Shown here one piece after another: positions 6,998 through 16,443 of a stretch of DNA of 64,000 nt; the stretch's first letter is position 1; every line of letters begins with the position of its first letter. Both the position numbers and the translations under genes were made by a program. The stretch is from Sulfuricella sp. T08 (lineage in GTDB: Bacteria > Pseudomonadota > Gammaproteobacteria > Burkholderiales > Sulfuricellaceae), in assembly GCF_000971475.1 (NCBI RefSeq), contig NZ_DF967524.1, forward strand, positions 1-64,000, written 5' to 3'. The notes beneath the pieces are model-generated. The model saw only the letters and a program-made list of their open reading frames with translations, was not told where the DNA came from and ran no database searches.

Positions 6998-8725
6998 TTG
7001 CCGATCCATAACGCCGACATCGCCGCCATCTTCGAGGAGATCGCCGACCTGCTCGAAATCCAGGAGGCGAATCCCTTCCGCATCCGCGCATACCGCAACG
7101 CCGCGCGCACTGTGGGCGAACTGTCCCAGGATGTACGCATGCTGGTGGAAAGAGGCGATGACCTGAAACGGCTCCCCGGCATCGGCGACGATCTTTCCGC
7201 CAAGATTCTGGAAATTGTCGCCACCGGCTGTTGCAGCCTCCTGGAGCGCTTGCGCAAGGAACTACCGCCCGCCGTCACCGAGTTGCTGAAAATCCCGGGC
7301 ATCGGCCCCAAGAGGGTGAAGGCGCTCTACCACGACCTGGAAGTGCAGACCGTCGAACAGCTTTACCGCGCCGCACGTGATGGCCGCATTCGCACCTTGC
7401 CCGGCTTCGGCGAAAAGACCGAACTCAACATCCTGCAGGCAGTGGAGGCGCACGTCAGCCAGGCGCGCCGCTTCAAGCTGGCAGTTGCGGCGCAATACGC
7501 CGAGGCTTTGTGCGCCTATCTAGCGGCAGTGCCGGGGGTGAAGCAAGTGACGATCGCGGGCAGTTTCCGCCGCATGCGCGAAACCGTGGGCGACCTCGAT
7601 ATTCTCGTCAGCGCCATGCCGGACAGCCCGGTGATGCAGCGCTTTGCCGCCTACGACGAAGTGGCGGAAGTTCTCGCGGCTGGCGCCACGCGCGCCAGCG
7701 TCATCCTCAAGAGCGGACTGCAGGTGGATATGCGCGTAGTGGCCGAAGAAAGCTACGGCGCGGCGCTGCAATACTTTACCGGCTCCAAGGCGCACAACAT
7801 TGCCATCCGCCGCATCGCCCAGAAGCGCGGATTGAAAATCAACGAATATGGCGTCTACCGGGGCGAAGCCCGCATCGCCGGCGAGAACGAAGAATCCGTC
7901 TATCGTGCCGTCGGGCTGCCGTATATCCCGCCAGAGCTGCGCGAAGACCGCGGCGAGATCGAGGCGGCACATGCGGGGCGGCTGCCGCATCTGGTGGAAC
8001 TGGCTGACTTGCGCGGCGACCTTCACGTCCACACCAGGGCCACCGACGGCCGTAATACCCTGCGTGAAATGGCGCTGGCAGCTCAGGCACAGGGCTTTGA
8101 ATATCTCGCCATCACCGAGCACTCGCGCCGCCTCACCGTGGCCCACGGCCTCGACCCGCTGCGCCTTGCACGCCAGTGCGACGAAATCGACGCACTCAAT
8201 GAGCAGCTTACGGGCATTACCCTGCTCAAAGGCATTGAGGTGGATATCCTCGAAGATGGTAGCCTCGATCTGCCGGACAACGTGCTGGCGCGACTCGACC
8301 TGGTCGTGGGCGCGGTGCACAGCAAATTCGGACTGTCCCGCGCCAGGCAGACGGAGCGCATTCTGCGCGCGATGGAGCACCCCTTCACCCTGCTCGCCCA
8401 CCCTACAGGGCGGCTCATAGAAAAACGCGAGCCTTATGACGTCGATATTCTGCGCATCATCCGCCAAGCCAAAAAACGCGGCTGCTTCCTTGAACTCAAT
8501 GCGCACCCAGAGCGCCTGGATCTGCTTGACACTTATTGCCAGATGGCGAAGGAGGAGGGCGTGCTGATCAGCATCAATTCGGACGCACACAGCACCTTCG
8601 ATTTTGCCAATCTGCGATTCGGGGTGGGTCAGGCACGGCGTGGATGGCTGGGGAAGCAGGACGTGCTCAACACCCGCCCGCTTGCCGAGCTGCGTACGCT
8701 CATCAAGCGAACCATGCAGCCATGA
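6998..8725 (+). CDS. polX: DNA polymerase X family protein with C-terminal PHP domain
   Basis: The product has 575 residues. Domains in order: N-terminal helix-hairpin-helix region (1-150, with LPGIGDDL and IPGIGPKR turns), X-family nucleotidyltransferase (GSFRR 188-192, GDLD 198-201, second Asp in QVDMRV), and PHP phosphoesterase (DLHVHT 341-346, EHS 374-376, later INSDAH). Bacterial PolX fills short gaps in base-excision repair and its PHP domain has 3'-5' exonuclease or AP-endonuclease activity. The conserved N-terminus (MPIHNADIAAIFEEIADLLE) fixes the start at a TTG; an in-frame stop at 6980-6982 leaves no other start. No strong ribosome-binding site is seen. Confidence 0.93.
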   Translation: MPIHNADIAAIFEEIADLLEIQEANPFRIRAYRNAARTVGELSQDVRMLVERGDDLKRLPGIGDDLSAKILEIVATGCCSLLERLRKELPPAVTELLKIPGIGPKRVKALYHDLEVQTVEQLYRAARDGRIRTLPGFGEKTELNILQAVEAHVSQARRFKLAVAAQYAEALCAYLAAVPGVKQVTIAGSFRRMRETVGDLDILVSAMPDSPVMQRFAAYDEVAEVLAAGATRASVILKSGLQVDMRVVAEESYGAALQYFTGSKAHNIAIRRIAQKRGLKINEYGVYRGEARIAGENEESVYRAVGLPYIPPELREDRGEIEAAHAGRLPHLVELADLRGDLHVHTRATDGRNTLREMALAAQAQGFEYLAITEHSRRLTVAHGLDPLRLARQCDEIDALNEQLTGITLLKGIEVDILEDGSLDLPDNVLARLDLVVGAVHSKFGLSRARQTERILRAMEHPFTLLAHPTGRLIEKREPYDVDILRIIRQAKKRGCFLELNAHPERLDLLDTYCQMAKEEGVLISINSDAHSTFDFANLRFGVGQARRGWLGKQDVLNTRPLAELRTLIKRTMQP

Positions 8726-8772
8726 CACGTGAAAGGTGTGCGGTCATGATTGAGCGGGGATAAGAGAAAATA

Positions 8773-8792
8773 GGCGGGGTGTTTTACCCGCC
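8773..8792. terminator. Bidirectional stem-loop between convergent genes
   Basis: GGCGGG (8773-8778) pairs with CCCGCC (8787-8792). T-rich sequence follows on both strands. It separates PolX from the small minus-strand gene that ends at 8800. Confidence 0.6.
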
Positions 8793-8799
8793 CGCATTG

Positions 8800-8973
8800 C
8801 TATTTTTCCCTTTCAACCAATTCACCGTCGATTCTCGGCACATCCCGCTGAGGATGTTGCTTTCGCAGATGTTCCAGCCTTTCGTTGCGGGCGATGCTTT
8901 TTCGGCCGCCCACCTGGATTTCAATCTCTTCTTCCTCCGGCTGAGTCTTCTCTTTCGTCCGCTCGTCGCTCAT
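8800..8973 (-). CDS. Small highly charged hypothetical protein
   Basis: The product has 57 residues and is very hydrophilic (KEKTQPEEEEIEIQVGG, RNERLEHLRKQ). The ATG at 8973 has GGAGAGAGAG directly upstream, better than the ATG at 8985. A terminator-like hairpin follows. No family recognised. It may be a small stress-associated protein given the neighbours, but that is only context. Confidence 0.5.
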   Translation of the reverse strand: MSDERTKEKTQPEEEEIEIQVGGRKSIARNERLEHLRKQHPQRDVPRIDGELVEREK

Positions 8974-9218
8974 CTCTCTCTCCATTATTTGGCCACCTTA
9001 AAAATATAGACGGGCTGCTCTGTTTTACAAGAGTTGGCATGACCCAGAAATGAAAATGACCTACATCGCTGTGAGCGCTGTGAGATCCTTTTTATTTGGC
9101 TCCGCAACTTGAACTGCCGGCAGCGAATACTGTTCCGCATTTGGCCCCATCAAAACCGCCTGACCACAGGTCAAGCAAACCTGGTATTGCAAAATGCAGT
9201 GCTATATTTCAAATGTAA

Positions 9219-9368
9219 GCTGAATCAGAAGCTAGAAACAGGCCCGCAGACCTGATTGTGATCGGAAGCCATGGTCGCCGCGGTTTGCATCGCCTGCTTC
9301 TGGGAGGTGGGTCCGAAGGCGTGGTGCGCATTGCAACCAATCCTGTGTTGCTAATTCGGGGCGTATAA
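9219..9368 (+). pseudogene. C-terminal fragment of a UspA family gene
   Basis: The frame directly after a stop (9216-9218) encodes EARNRPADLIVIGSHGRRG and continues to a stop at 9366-9368, about 49 residues. It aligns with the last 45 residues of the UspA protein encoded at 6507-6953 (PADLIVLGTHGRRG), including the ATP-binding glycines. No start codon or N-terminal two-thirds exists upstream. The preceding stretch 8990-9218 shows nothing else. It is a relic of a second usp gene. Confidence 0.8.
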
Positions 9369-9401
9369 ATGTAACACCGGTTTGAAGGCAGGAGATTTAA
9401 A

Positions 9402-9668
9402 ATGGCTATTGCAGCAAAAAGCAGTACCCCTTCTCGCAGCGTCACTCGCAAAGCCAAAACGGCTAGTCAAGAGCGCTATGCTCCAAAGACCAAGCCGGCT
9501 CCTCAACCGGCTAAATCCGCTGTAAAGCATATGGTGCCTGACGAAGCATTGCGAAAAATTGCTCGCCGTGTGTTGGAAGAACTAAAAATACCAGGGAAAA
9601 TTCCTAGCGAGGTTATCCTGAGGGCTTTATTTGAAGTGCGCGATTTGGTTGAGACGACTGTGAAATAA
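9402..9668 (+). CDS. Small basic hypothetical protein
   Basis: The product has 88 residues. The first 40 are rich in Lys, Ala, Ser and Pro and look disordered; residues 45-88 (EALRKIARRVLEELKIPGKI and on) look alpha-helical. AGGAGA lies six bases before the ATG, a strong start. No known domain. The basic tail suggests nucleic-acid binding, but this is inference. It follows the usp relic by 34 bases. Confidence 0.65.
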   Translation: MAIAAKSSTPSRSVTRKAKTASQERYAPKTKPAPQPAKSAVKHMVPDEALRKIARRVLEELKIPGKIPSEVILRALFEVRDLVETTVK

Positions 9669-9896
9669 GAACAACCAGTCGCTGGAAATTCAGATGGGCC
9701 AACCAGTGGGTTCATTCTACCTAAATGTTGGCGTGGAGAAGAAGGAGTAAATTCTAGGGGCTAAATAACCCTTTGGGATCTGGTTTGTGTGGCTTTTCCG
9801 ATCAACCTGGCACAAAAAACGGTCAAACGGTGATGTTAAATCTTCGCTCCCCCATCAATTCCACAACTCTAAGCTAAACGGAAGAAAAACACTCAA

Positions 9897-10529
9897 ATGC
9901 TCTACTGGGCCGATTATGCAAAAATCTTTGTGGCGCTGGTGATTATTGTCAATCCCGTTAGCGCGCTGCCACTGTTCGTCAGTATGACAGCCAGCAACAG
10001 CGAAGCAGAAAAGAAACATATTGCACGTATAGCGAGCATTTCAGTTGCAGTGGTGCTTGTTCTGGCGGCAGTCATTGGCCAGCCTATACTTGCTTTATTC
10101 GGGATCACCATCGCTTCATTTAAGGTAGGCGGCGCGATCTTAATCCTGTTGATGGCCATTTCCATGATGCATGCCGCACCAAACAGAGAAAAGCAGACGC
10201 CGGAGGAAGCAAAAGAAGCCGAAAACAAGGAAAATATTGCCGTGGTTCCACTCGCGATACCGCTTCTTTCAGGCCCCGGGGCAATATCCACAACCATCGT
10301 CTACGCGACTGAGCGTTCATCGCTAGGCCATCTTGGGATCATCATTCTATGCTGCCTGTTGGTTGCGTTCACTACTTGGCTAGCACTAAGGCTCGCAACA
10401 CCGGTAAGTAAATGGCTCGGGGAAACTGGTGTGAACATTGCTATCCGGCTGATGGGATTGTTACTGGCTGCCGTTGGGGTAGAGATTCTTACGAGTGGGC
10501 TCGTCGTATTGCTGCCCGGACTCAAGTAG
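9897..10529 (+). CDS. MarC family integral membrane protein
   Basis: The product has 210 residues with six predicted membrane segments. It begins LYWADYAKIFVALVIIVNPV, typical of the MarC/UPF0056 family, and has the conserved PLAIPLLSGPGAIST in the middle. Family members sit in the inner membrane; their transported substrate is not established despite the historical link with antibiotic resistance. A charged, Glu/Lys-rich loop lies between segments 3 and 4 (about residues 98-112). It stands upstream of ftsH with a 200-base gap. Confidence 0.88.
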   Translation: MLYWADYAKIFVALVIIVNPVSALPLFVSMTASNSEAEKKHIARIASISVAVVLVLAAVIGQPILALFGITIASFKVGGAILILLMAISMMHAAPNREKQTPEEAKEAENKENIAVVPLAIPLLSGPGAISTTIVYATERSSLGHLGIIILCCLLVAFTTWLALRLATPVSKWLGETGVNIAIRLMGLLLAAVGVEILTSGLVVLLPGLK

Positions 10530-10615
10530 GAAGTTTTTAGCTTGTGCAAACCGGATTCATGCAGACCGATCTTGCTGCTGAATTTCACGTGCCAACGGTA
10601 GCGATGGATATTGTG

Positions 10616-10678
10616 CTCAGGAAAATTGGCAAAATCCTGAGACTGCCGCTCAGATTAACTATAGTTAAATTTGATAAT
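10616..10678 (+). promoter_or_regulatory. Upstream region of ftsH with two inverted repeats
   Basis: CTCAGGA (10616-10622) and TCCTGAG (10635-10641) form a perfect seven-base inverted repeat. TTAACTATAGTTAA (10655-10668) is a perfect 14-base palindrome. A GATAAT at 10673-10678 could be a -10 box. Together they look like a regulated promoter for ftsH; no heat-shock sigma-32 consensus is evident. Confidence 0.4.
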
Positions 10679-10735
10679 TAATGACGCGCACCGCATCCCA
10701 GCCGTCGGTTGGTCTGAATCTGTTTGCCAGGAAAT

Positions 10736-12607
10736 ATGCCCATTCCCCCGGAAAAAAAGAAGGGTTTTCTGCCATCCTTTCCCCCTCCATCGCGCGAGTC
10801 GGTCTGGTGGCTATTTGGCTTGGCGATGCTGGTGTGGGTTCTGTTCACGCTTATCCTGCCGATGGCGCAGGTGAAGCAGATTCCTTACAGCGAATTCAAG
10901 GCCATGGTGCGCGAAGGCCGTCTGCAGGAAGTAACGCTTGGTCCTTCGTACGTTAGCGGCATTCCGAAGGACGACAAGGCACAGGGAGTCCGCATTTATA
11001 CGGCCGTGAAGGTCGATGATCCCGATCTGATCAAGGAGCTGGAAGCCAAAGGGGTTCCGTACCGCGGTGAGCTGGAGGGTAAATGGGCCCCATTAATCTT
11101 GTCCTGGCTCATCCCCATCGCGCTGCTGCTGCTTTTTTGGAAGTTTATTCTCGACAAGCTCGGCGGCGCACAACGCAACCTTCTCTCCATCGGGCAAAGC
11201 AAGGCCAAATTATATGTAGATAGGGACACGGGCGTGACGTTCGACGACGTTGCAGGGGTGGATGAAGCCAAGGACGAGTTGCGGGAAATTATCGACTACC
11301 TGCGCGAGCCGGAGAAATACCGCCGCCTCGGCGGCACCATCCCCAAGGGGGTGCTGCTGGTTGGGCCGCCGGGCACGGGAAAGACGCTCCTGGCAAGGGC
11401 GGTGGCGGGTGAGGCACGCGTCCCGTTTTTCAGCATGAGCGGCTCCGAGTTCGTGGAAATGTTCGTCGGCGTCGGCGCCGCACGGGTGCGCGACCTTTTT
11501 GAACAGGCGCAGCAAAAGGCCCCCTGCATTATTTTCATCGACGAACTGGATGCCCTGGGCAAGGTGCGCAGCGTGTCGCCGGTGGCCGGAGGGCACGAGG
11601 AACGGGAACACACCCTGCAGCAGCTGCTGGTCGAGATGGATGGCTTCGATTCCCGCAAGGGAGTAATCATCATGGCGGCCACCAACCGCCCGGAAATTCT
11701 CGACCCCGCCTTGTTGCGTCCCGGCCGCTTCGACCGCCATGTGCTGGTGGATCGGCCAGATATTCGTGGCAGGGAAGATATCCTGCGGGTGCATTGCAAG
11801 CGCATCAAGCTTGCCCAAGATGTGGATATCAAGGTGCTGGCGGCACGCACTACCGGCTTTGTCGGCGCCGACCTCGCCAACGTGGTGAACGAGGCCGCCC
11901 TGCTGGCGGCACGCCGCAACAAGTCTGCAGTGGAGATGGAGGATTTTGAGGAAGCCATTAACCGGCTCATCTCCGGATTGGAAAAGAAACGCCGGGTAAT
12001 GAGCCAAAAAGAGCAGGAAGTCATTGCCTATCATGAATCCGGCCATGCCCTGGTAGCGGAGTCACTGCCACAAACCGACCGGGTGCACCGCATCTCCATT
12101 ATTCCCCGGGGTATAGCGGCGCTTGGATACACGCTGCAGCTTCCCACCCAGGACCGCTATCTAATAACGAGATCCGAGCTGCTTGAGAGGCTGACTGTTC
12201 TCCTCGCAGGAAGAACGGCGGAAGAACTGGTCTTCCAGGAAATTTCCACCGGCGCCCAGGACGACCTGGAACGCGCCACCAGCATGGCCCGCAGCATGGT
12301 GTCGGCCTACGGCATGAGCGAGAAACTTGGCCCGATGACTTATGGGCCAGGCAAGCGCCCGCAATTTCTGGAAGAAACCATGCCCTTATACGGCCGAGAG
12401 ATCAGCGAGGAAACGGCCCGCGAGATCGATCAGGAAGTGCGCACCCTCATGACCGAGGCGCACCAGCGCGCACACACCGTCCTGGAAGCGCAGCGTGACA
12501 TCCTGGACACCCTGGCGCACAAGCTTCTGGAAAAAGAAACCATCGAAGGCGACGAACTCCGGGAAATCATCAGTACCATGCGACAAGCCTCGCCAACCAG
12601 CACCTGA
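10736..12607 (+). CDS. ftsH: ATP-dependent zinc metalloprotease FtsH
   Basis: The product has 623 residues, the usual FtsH length. Membrane segments lie at about 22-44 and 117-138 with a periplasmic domain between. The AAA module has Walker A GPPGTGKT (210-217), pore loop FVGVG (243-247), Walker B IIFIDE (265-270) and an arginine-finger region RPGRFDR. The zinc motif HESGH is at 433-437. It degrades membrane and regulatory proteins and faces the cytoplasm. The ATG at 10736 follows AGGAAAT; a TTG at 10724 is less likely. The context (polX, usp, marC) instead of rrmJ/folP suggests an additional ftsH paralogue. Confidence 0.95.
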   Translation: MPIPPEKKKGFLPSFPPPSRESVWWLFGLAMLVWVLFTLILPMAQVKQIPYSEFKAMVREGRLQEVTLGPSYVSGIPKDDKAQGVRIYTAVKVDDPDLIKELEAKGVPYRGELEGKWAPLILSWLIPIALLLLFWKFILDKLGGAQRNLLSIGQSKAKLYVDRDTGVTFDDVAGVDEAKDELREIIDYLREPEKYRRLGGTIPKGVLLVGPPGTGKTLLARAVAGEARVPFFSMSGSEFVEMFVGVGAARVRDLFEQAQQKAPCIIFIDELDALGKVRSVSPVAGGHEEREHTLQQLLVEMDGFDSRKGVIIMAATNRPEILDPALLRPGRFDRHVLVDRPDIRGREDILRVHCKRIKLAQDVDIKVLAARTTGFVGADLANVVNEAALLAARRNKSAVEMEDFEEAINRLISGLEKKRRVMSQKEQEVIAYHESGHALVAESLPQTDRVHRISIIPRGIAALGYTLQLPTQDRYLITRSELLERLTVLLAGRTAEELVFQEISTGAQDDLERATSMARSMVSAYGMSEKLGPMTYGPGKRPQFLEETMPLYGREISEETAREIDQEVRTLMTEAHQRAHTVLEAQRDILDTLAHKLLEKETIEGDELREIISTMRQASPTST

Positions 12608-12608
12608 A

Positions 12609-13557
12609 ATGAGCGTGGCCACGTCAGGATTCGAGCCCGCCTACCTGCGCCTGCTGCGCAGCGGCGAGTTGGAGCAACGGGTAAAGCTCGCCTGGCGGCA
12701 TCTGGAAGACTGCGACCTTTGTGCGCGCTATTGCCGCGTCAACCGCTTGCAGACCGTAAAAGGCGCGGTGTGCCGCACCGGGGAACGGGCAGTGGTTCAC
12801 AACTACGGCCCCCATCACGGCGAGGAGGAACCGCTTCGTGGCCGGGGCGGCTCGGGCACGATCTTTTTCAGCTGGTGCAACCTGCGCTGCGTGTTTTGCC
12901 AGAACTGGGAAATCAGCCAAAAAGGCATCGGCCGGGAAGTCGAGCCTTCTGAACTGGCGCAAATGATGCTCGACCTGCAAGGGGAGGGCTGTCACAACAT
13001 CAACCTGGTCAGCCCCAGCCACGTGGTAGCGCAGATCCTGGCGGCGGTAGCAATCGCGGCGCTGCGGGGGCTGCGCCTGCCCCTGGTATACAACACCGGC
13101 GGCTACGACAGCCTGGAGGCCCTGAAACTTCTGGATGGCGTGGTCGATATCTATAATGCCGGACATGAAGTATGGCGATTCGGAAACCGCCCATCAGTAC
13201 TCTCACGTGCGGAACTATGTGGAGGTCAATCAGGCAGCCGTCAAGGAAATGCACCGCCAGGTCGGCGACCTGATCCTGGATGATCGCGGCATCGCGCTAC
13301 GTGGCCTGCTGGTGCGGCACCTTGTGCTGCCCGGCGGCCTTTCCGACAGCGAGAAAGTGCTGGCGTTTCTCGCCCGCGAAATCTCCCCGAACACCTATCT
13401 CAACCTCATGGATCAGTACTATCCCTGCTACCGCGCCGACGACTGCCCGCCACTCGATCGCCCGATCACCGCGGAAGAATACCGGCAAGTTCTGGCGCTG
13501 GCGGAACGCTACGGCCTGCGGCGGCTGGATAAGCCGCGCAGCCTGCGCTGGGTCTGA
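12609..13557 (+). pseudogene. COG1313 (PflX-type) radical SAM protein, frameshifted
   Basis: The start ATG is one base after the ftsH stop. An N-terminal Cys-rich segment (DCDLCARYCRVNR) and radical SAM motif C90-x3-C94-x2-C97 (CNLRCVFC) place it among uncharacterised pyruvate-formate-lyase-activase homologues (COG1313), which bind a 4Fe-4S cluster and SAM. The first frame runs through DGVVDIY and then turns to nonsense; the +1 frame resumes at MPDMKYGDSETAHQYS and runs to 13557. One extra A at 13155-13156 explains this. The full product would be about 315 residues. It may be a pseudogene, a sequencing error or, less likely, a recoding site. Confidence 0.8.
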
Positions 13558-13819
13558 GCCAAGAAAGCCTAAGAAGCTGTTTTAGAACTTAGTGTGGGAA
13601 GTGCCGGATTAGTCGGCACTGGATTCCATGACCCTCAGTGTTGAAACGAAACGTGGATATCGGATTCCGCTTTGGAGTGAATAGCCGGATACAACCAAGA
13701 GCGGTGTTCCCGGCCTGCGCGGGAATTTTGGGGTCACGAGAACTTTGATGTCGATGACTATTTCCGTTGCAGCGGCACCTCGACAGGCTTCTAGGCAAGC
13801 CGCGCTTGCCGAATCTCGA
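13558..13819. other. Intergenic region between convergent genes with palindromic repeats
   Basis: Three hairpins are visible: AGTGCCG/CGGCACT (13600-13620), TTCCCG/CGGGAA (13707-13725) and GGCAAG/CTTGCC (13794-13810). The second resembles the dispersed palindromes with a CCCGCGCAGGC-type loop common in proteobacterial intergenic DNA. None has a proper T-run. No gene is seen. Confidence 0.4.
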
Positions 13820-14974
13820 CTAAGCCTGGGCAACAACCAGGGGCACAAACATTTCCGCTGCACTCACCCCGCCGTGCAGGCCGACATGGGTATAGCGGCG
13901 TTCCCCCGTCAACCAATCCTTGATGGCGTAATTCTCCCGCATCACCAGGGCATAATGCCCGACCCGATCCAGCAGGCGCGGATGGGGTTCGCCCGGACCG
14001 AACCAGCCTTCTTCCACCAACTGTCGGCTCTTGAACAGCTGGGTTTGTTCCGCGAGTTTATTCCGCACATAGCGCTCGAATTGCTCGACCTTGTCCGGAT
14101 GCACGTAGCAGTATGCCACCCGCGGTTCGCCGCACAGGGGCAGCACCAGCGACTCGGCGAGGGCCGGGTGCTTGTCCAGTTCGATCTGGCTCCCCGCGCC
14201 GGCATCCACTATGCCATGGTCGGCCGTGACGACCACGGTGCTGCCGCTGCCTTCAAGCGTCGCCATGAATTGGGCGTAAGCCGCGTCCAGTAAGGATAGT
14301 AGCTTTGCAGCCCGTGGGCTGCCGATGCCATGTTGGTGTGCCAGCGTATCCAGCTCGGGGTAATAGGCATAGATATATTTCCTTTCCGCGCTTGCCTGCA
14401 CGATTTCGGTGATCGCCCGGAACATCCCTTCCAGAGAACGGTATCCCAGCCTTTGCGCCCGCCCGGAATGGGCGGCATTGAAGTCAGAATGCACGATCCA
14501 CTGCGGCGATACCACATAGGATGGAACGGCGATCTTGTCGAAGAATGGCGTATGGCCGAAGAGCGTCACCACATCGATGCCGGATTCCCGGTAGGAGCGT
14601 CCGCCGTGGCGTGGCTGGAACGGCAGCACGGCGGCGACGCTGCCGATCTCGCGAAAATAGGTGAACCAGCCGGTCAGCCCGTGTTGTTGAGGCGCCAGGC
14701 CGGTGAGAAAGGTGGTGATGGCAGTGGCCGTAGTGGAGGGAAACACCGAGGTGATTTTGGCCCGCAGGCCATTGCGCAAGGCTTCGGCTTGCGATTGCGC
14801 CAAATGGTCGTAACCCAGGCCGTCGATCACCAGCAGAATGAGGTTGCGGGCGCCGGCAATCTCATTCGGCGGCAGTGCACGCAACGGCATATAGGGCGGG
14901 TTGCCGCCGCAGGCCGATTCGATGGAGGCCATCAGGTTGACGATGCTGCCTCCTTGATAGTTGGGCAGGTTCAT
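13820..14974 (-). CDS. Alkaline-phosphatase-superfamily phosphodiesterase/pyrophosphatase
   Basis: The product has 384 residues. LILLVIDGLGYDHL (about 45-58) supplies the first metal ligand Asp, FPSTTATA (78-85) the nucleophilic Thr, and VTADHG plus a late GLHGG the other metal ligands, as in nucleotide pyrophosphatase/phosphodiesterase relatives. No signal peptide is seen, so it probably acts in the cytoplasm. The substrate is unknown. It is the last gene of a tight four-gene minus-strand set (six bases after the NTPase gene), so it may serve nucleotide or cofactor turnover linked to that set. Confidence 0.8.
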   Translation of the reverse strand: MNLPNYQGGSIVNLMASIESACGGNPPYMPLRALPPNEIAGARNLILLVIDGLGYDHLAQSQAEALRNGLRAKITSVFPSTTATAITTFLTGLAPQQHGLTGWFTYFREIGSVAAVLPFQPRHGGRSYRESGIDVVTLFGHTPFFDKIAVPSYVVSPQWIVHSDFNAAHSGRAQRLGYRSLEGMFRAITEIVQASAERKYIYAYYPELDTLAHQHGIGSPRAAKLLSLLDAAYAQFMATLEGSGSTVVVTADHGIVDAGAGSQIELDKHPALAESLVLPLCGEPRVAYCYVHPDKVEQFERYVRNKLAEQTQLFKSRQLVEEGWFGPGEPHPRLLDRVGHYALVMRENYAIKDWLTGERRYTHVGLHGGVSAAEMFVPLVVAQA

Positions 14975-14980
14975 GAGCTA

Positions 14981-15496
14981 TTACGGCTTCCCCAGCCAAG
15001 CCAGGATGTCATCCGGCAGGCGGTCGCGGTTCTCCCAGGTCACCTGCCATAACTGGACATCCGGGCGGCGCTTGACTTGGTCGATAAGCCCCTTGCCGTG
15101 CAAAGCAATGGTGGCGACAACCGGCTTGCCCGATTCCAGGATCCTGCCAATGGCGGCGACGAATTGTTCCGACAGACATTCCATCTTGCCGATCTCATCC
15201 ACCAGATAAACATCCACTGCTTGCTCCAGCGCCAAGGAAGAAGCAGCCAGCGCATCGATCACCGCCACATCCACACCGTATTTTCCGACGCGGCGGGGGC
15301 CTGGGAATTCCGTCCGCGCCATCACGCCCTCACGCCCATCGAAGCATACCAGGCGAAAACCGCGCCGCTCGCCGCCGGAGCGGATTTCCTCGGTATAGAA
15401 ACCGGCCAGCCGCCAGTCCGGCAAGCCGGCAGCCACCTTGCGCAGCACCGTGGTCTTACCCACGCCGGGAACGCCGGTTAAAAGCAGGATTTTCAA
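14981..15496 (-). CDS. THEP1-type nucleoside-triphosphatase
   Basis: The product has 171 residues, the length of the COG1618/NTPase_1 family. Walker A GVPGVGKTT is at 8-16 and Walker B YLVDEIGKME at 97-106, both characteristic of THEP1, first described from a thermophile and conserved in archaea and eukaryotes. Known members hydrolyse several NTPs slowly; the biological role is unresolved. It lies eight bases after the SmsB-like gene and six before the phosphodiesterase gene, so the four genes are likely one transcript. Confidence 0.88.
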   Translation of the reverse strand: MKILLLTGVPGVGKTTVLRKVAAGLPDWRLAGFYTEEIRSGGERRGFRLVCFDGREGVMARTEFPGPRRVGKYGVDVAVIDALAASSLALEQAVDVYLVDEIGKMECLSEQFVAAIGRILESGKPVVATIALHGKGLIDQVKRRPDVQLWQVTWENRDRLPDDILAWLGKP

Positions 15497-15504
15497 CGCA
15501 CACT

Positions 15505-16443
15505 CTATCTCAACAGGCCTGAGATGACGACATCCACCGCCTCATCGGGTGTCAGGCCGTGGGCCATCAGGGTTTCTAGCTGTTTCTGGTCCACCGTGCC
15601 CACCGCCGCCTCGTGGGTAACCATGGCCTGTGGGTGTTCTACCCTGACGATGGGTTCGGCACTGGCCACGGCTCGGTCGCGCACGATCTCCTTGCAGTCC
15701 ATGTGGCCGCGCGCCCCGGCAGCCTTGCCGTGGGTCACCCCGATCACGGCGCTGGTTGCCTCGTCCTCCACCGCGATGCGCGACTTGATCAGCCCTCGTG
15801 CATCCTCCCCCTCCAGGATCAGTTCATCCCTGATGCGGATCTCGTCCGTGCCATGGCCGTATACCCGGGTAGTGATCTCGGCTACGCCCTGCTTTTCCAC
15901 CACCACCCGGTAATCGAGCTGCAGCTTTCCCACCCGCCCGCTGGTCAGGGAAAAATCTGAGAAATAGCGGGCATGCGACCCGACCCGCACCTCCGCCTGC
16001 GGAATCACCTCGATACCGCCGTAAGGTCCGTGATAATGTCCTTCGCTATGGCGCAACTCGGCGCCTTCCCCGAGTTCCACCCGGGACTCCATCACATGGC
16101 GCACCTTCTCCGCGTTGGGAAAAATGCAATGGGCGATGATGTGGGCCGAGGTATGTGCTTCGAGTTTGACCTGCAGGCGGATGTGCTGGCTGCCATGCGG
16201 TTTCATCAGGCCGATGCAGGTATGGATCGGGTTTTCCACCTGGATGCCGCGGGCGACAGTGATCTGGATGGTGATGACCCCGGCGCTCTCCTGGCTGCGG
16301 ATATCAACACCCGGAATAGTTTGGCGGCTGAGCATCTGCTGGCCATCGATCACCAGGTGGGCGGTCTGCGGCTGGGTGAGGATCGCCGCATCCGGATAGT
16401 GGCTGAACAGTTCGCCCAGCAGGTTATTCAAGCCTTCAGTCAT
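15505..16443 (-). CDS. SufB/SufD-like Fe-S assembly scaffold (SmsB type)
   Basis: The product has 312 residues, much shorter than housekeeping SufB (about 480) and lacking its N-terminal part. The middle and C-terminus show the beta-helix SufBD core (RVEHPQAMVTHEAAVGTVDQ, then QLETLMAHGLTPDEAVDVVI at the end). The conserved end motif is typical of SufB/SufD. The ATG at 16443 overlaps the upstream ATPase gene by eight bases. A short SufB-like protein paired with a SufC-like ATPase matches the minimal SMS (SmsCB) system of archaea and some anaerobic bacteria. It probably builds or carries Fe-S clusters in the cytoplasm; direct function here is inferred. Confidence 0.8.
   Translation of the reverse strand: MTEGLNNLLGELFSHYPDAAILTQPQTAHLVIDGQQMLSRQTIPGVDIRSQESAGVITIQITVARGIQVENPIHTCIGLMKPHGSQHIRLQVKLEAHTSAHIIAHCIFPNAEKVRHVMESRVELGEGAELRHSEGHYHGPYGGIEVIPQAEVRVGSHARYFSDFSLTSGRVGKLQLDYRVVVEKQGVAEITTRVYGHGTDEIRIRDELILEGEDARGLIKSRIAVEDEATSAVIGVTHGKAAGARGHMDCKEIVRDRAVASAEPIVRVEHPQAMVTHEAAVGTVDQKQLETLMAHGLTPDEAVDVVISGLLR

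Noticed and set aside
7520-8728. 402-codon minus-strand open frame
   Set aside because: It is antisense to polX, whose domains are clear; the minus frame is a codon-bias shadow with no recognisable domain.
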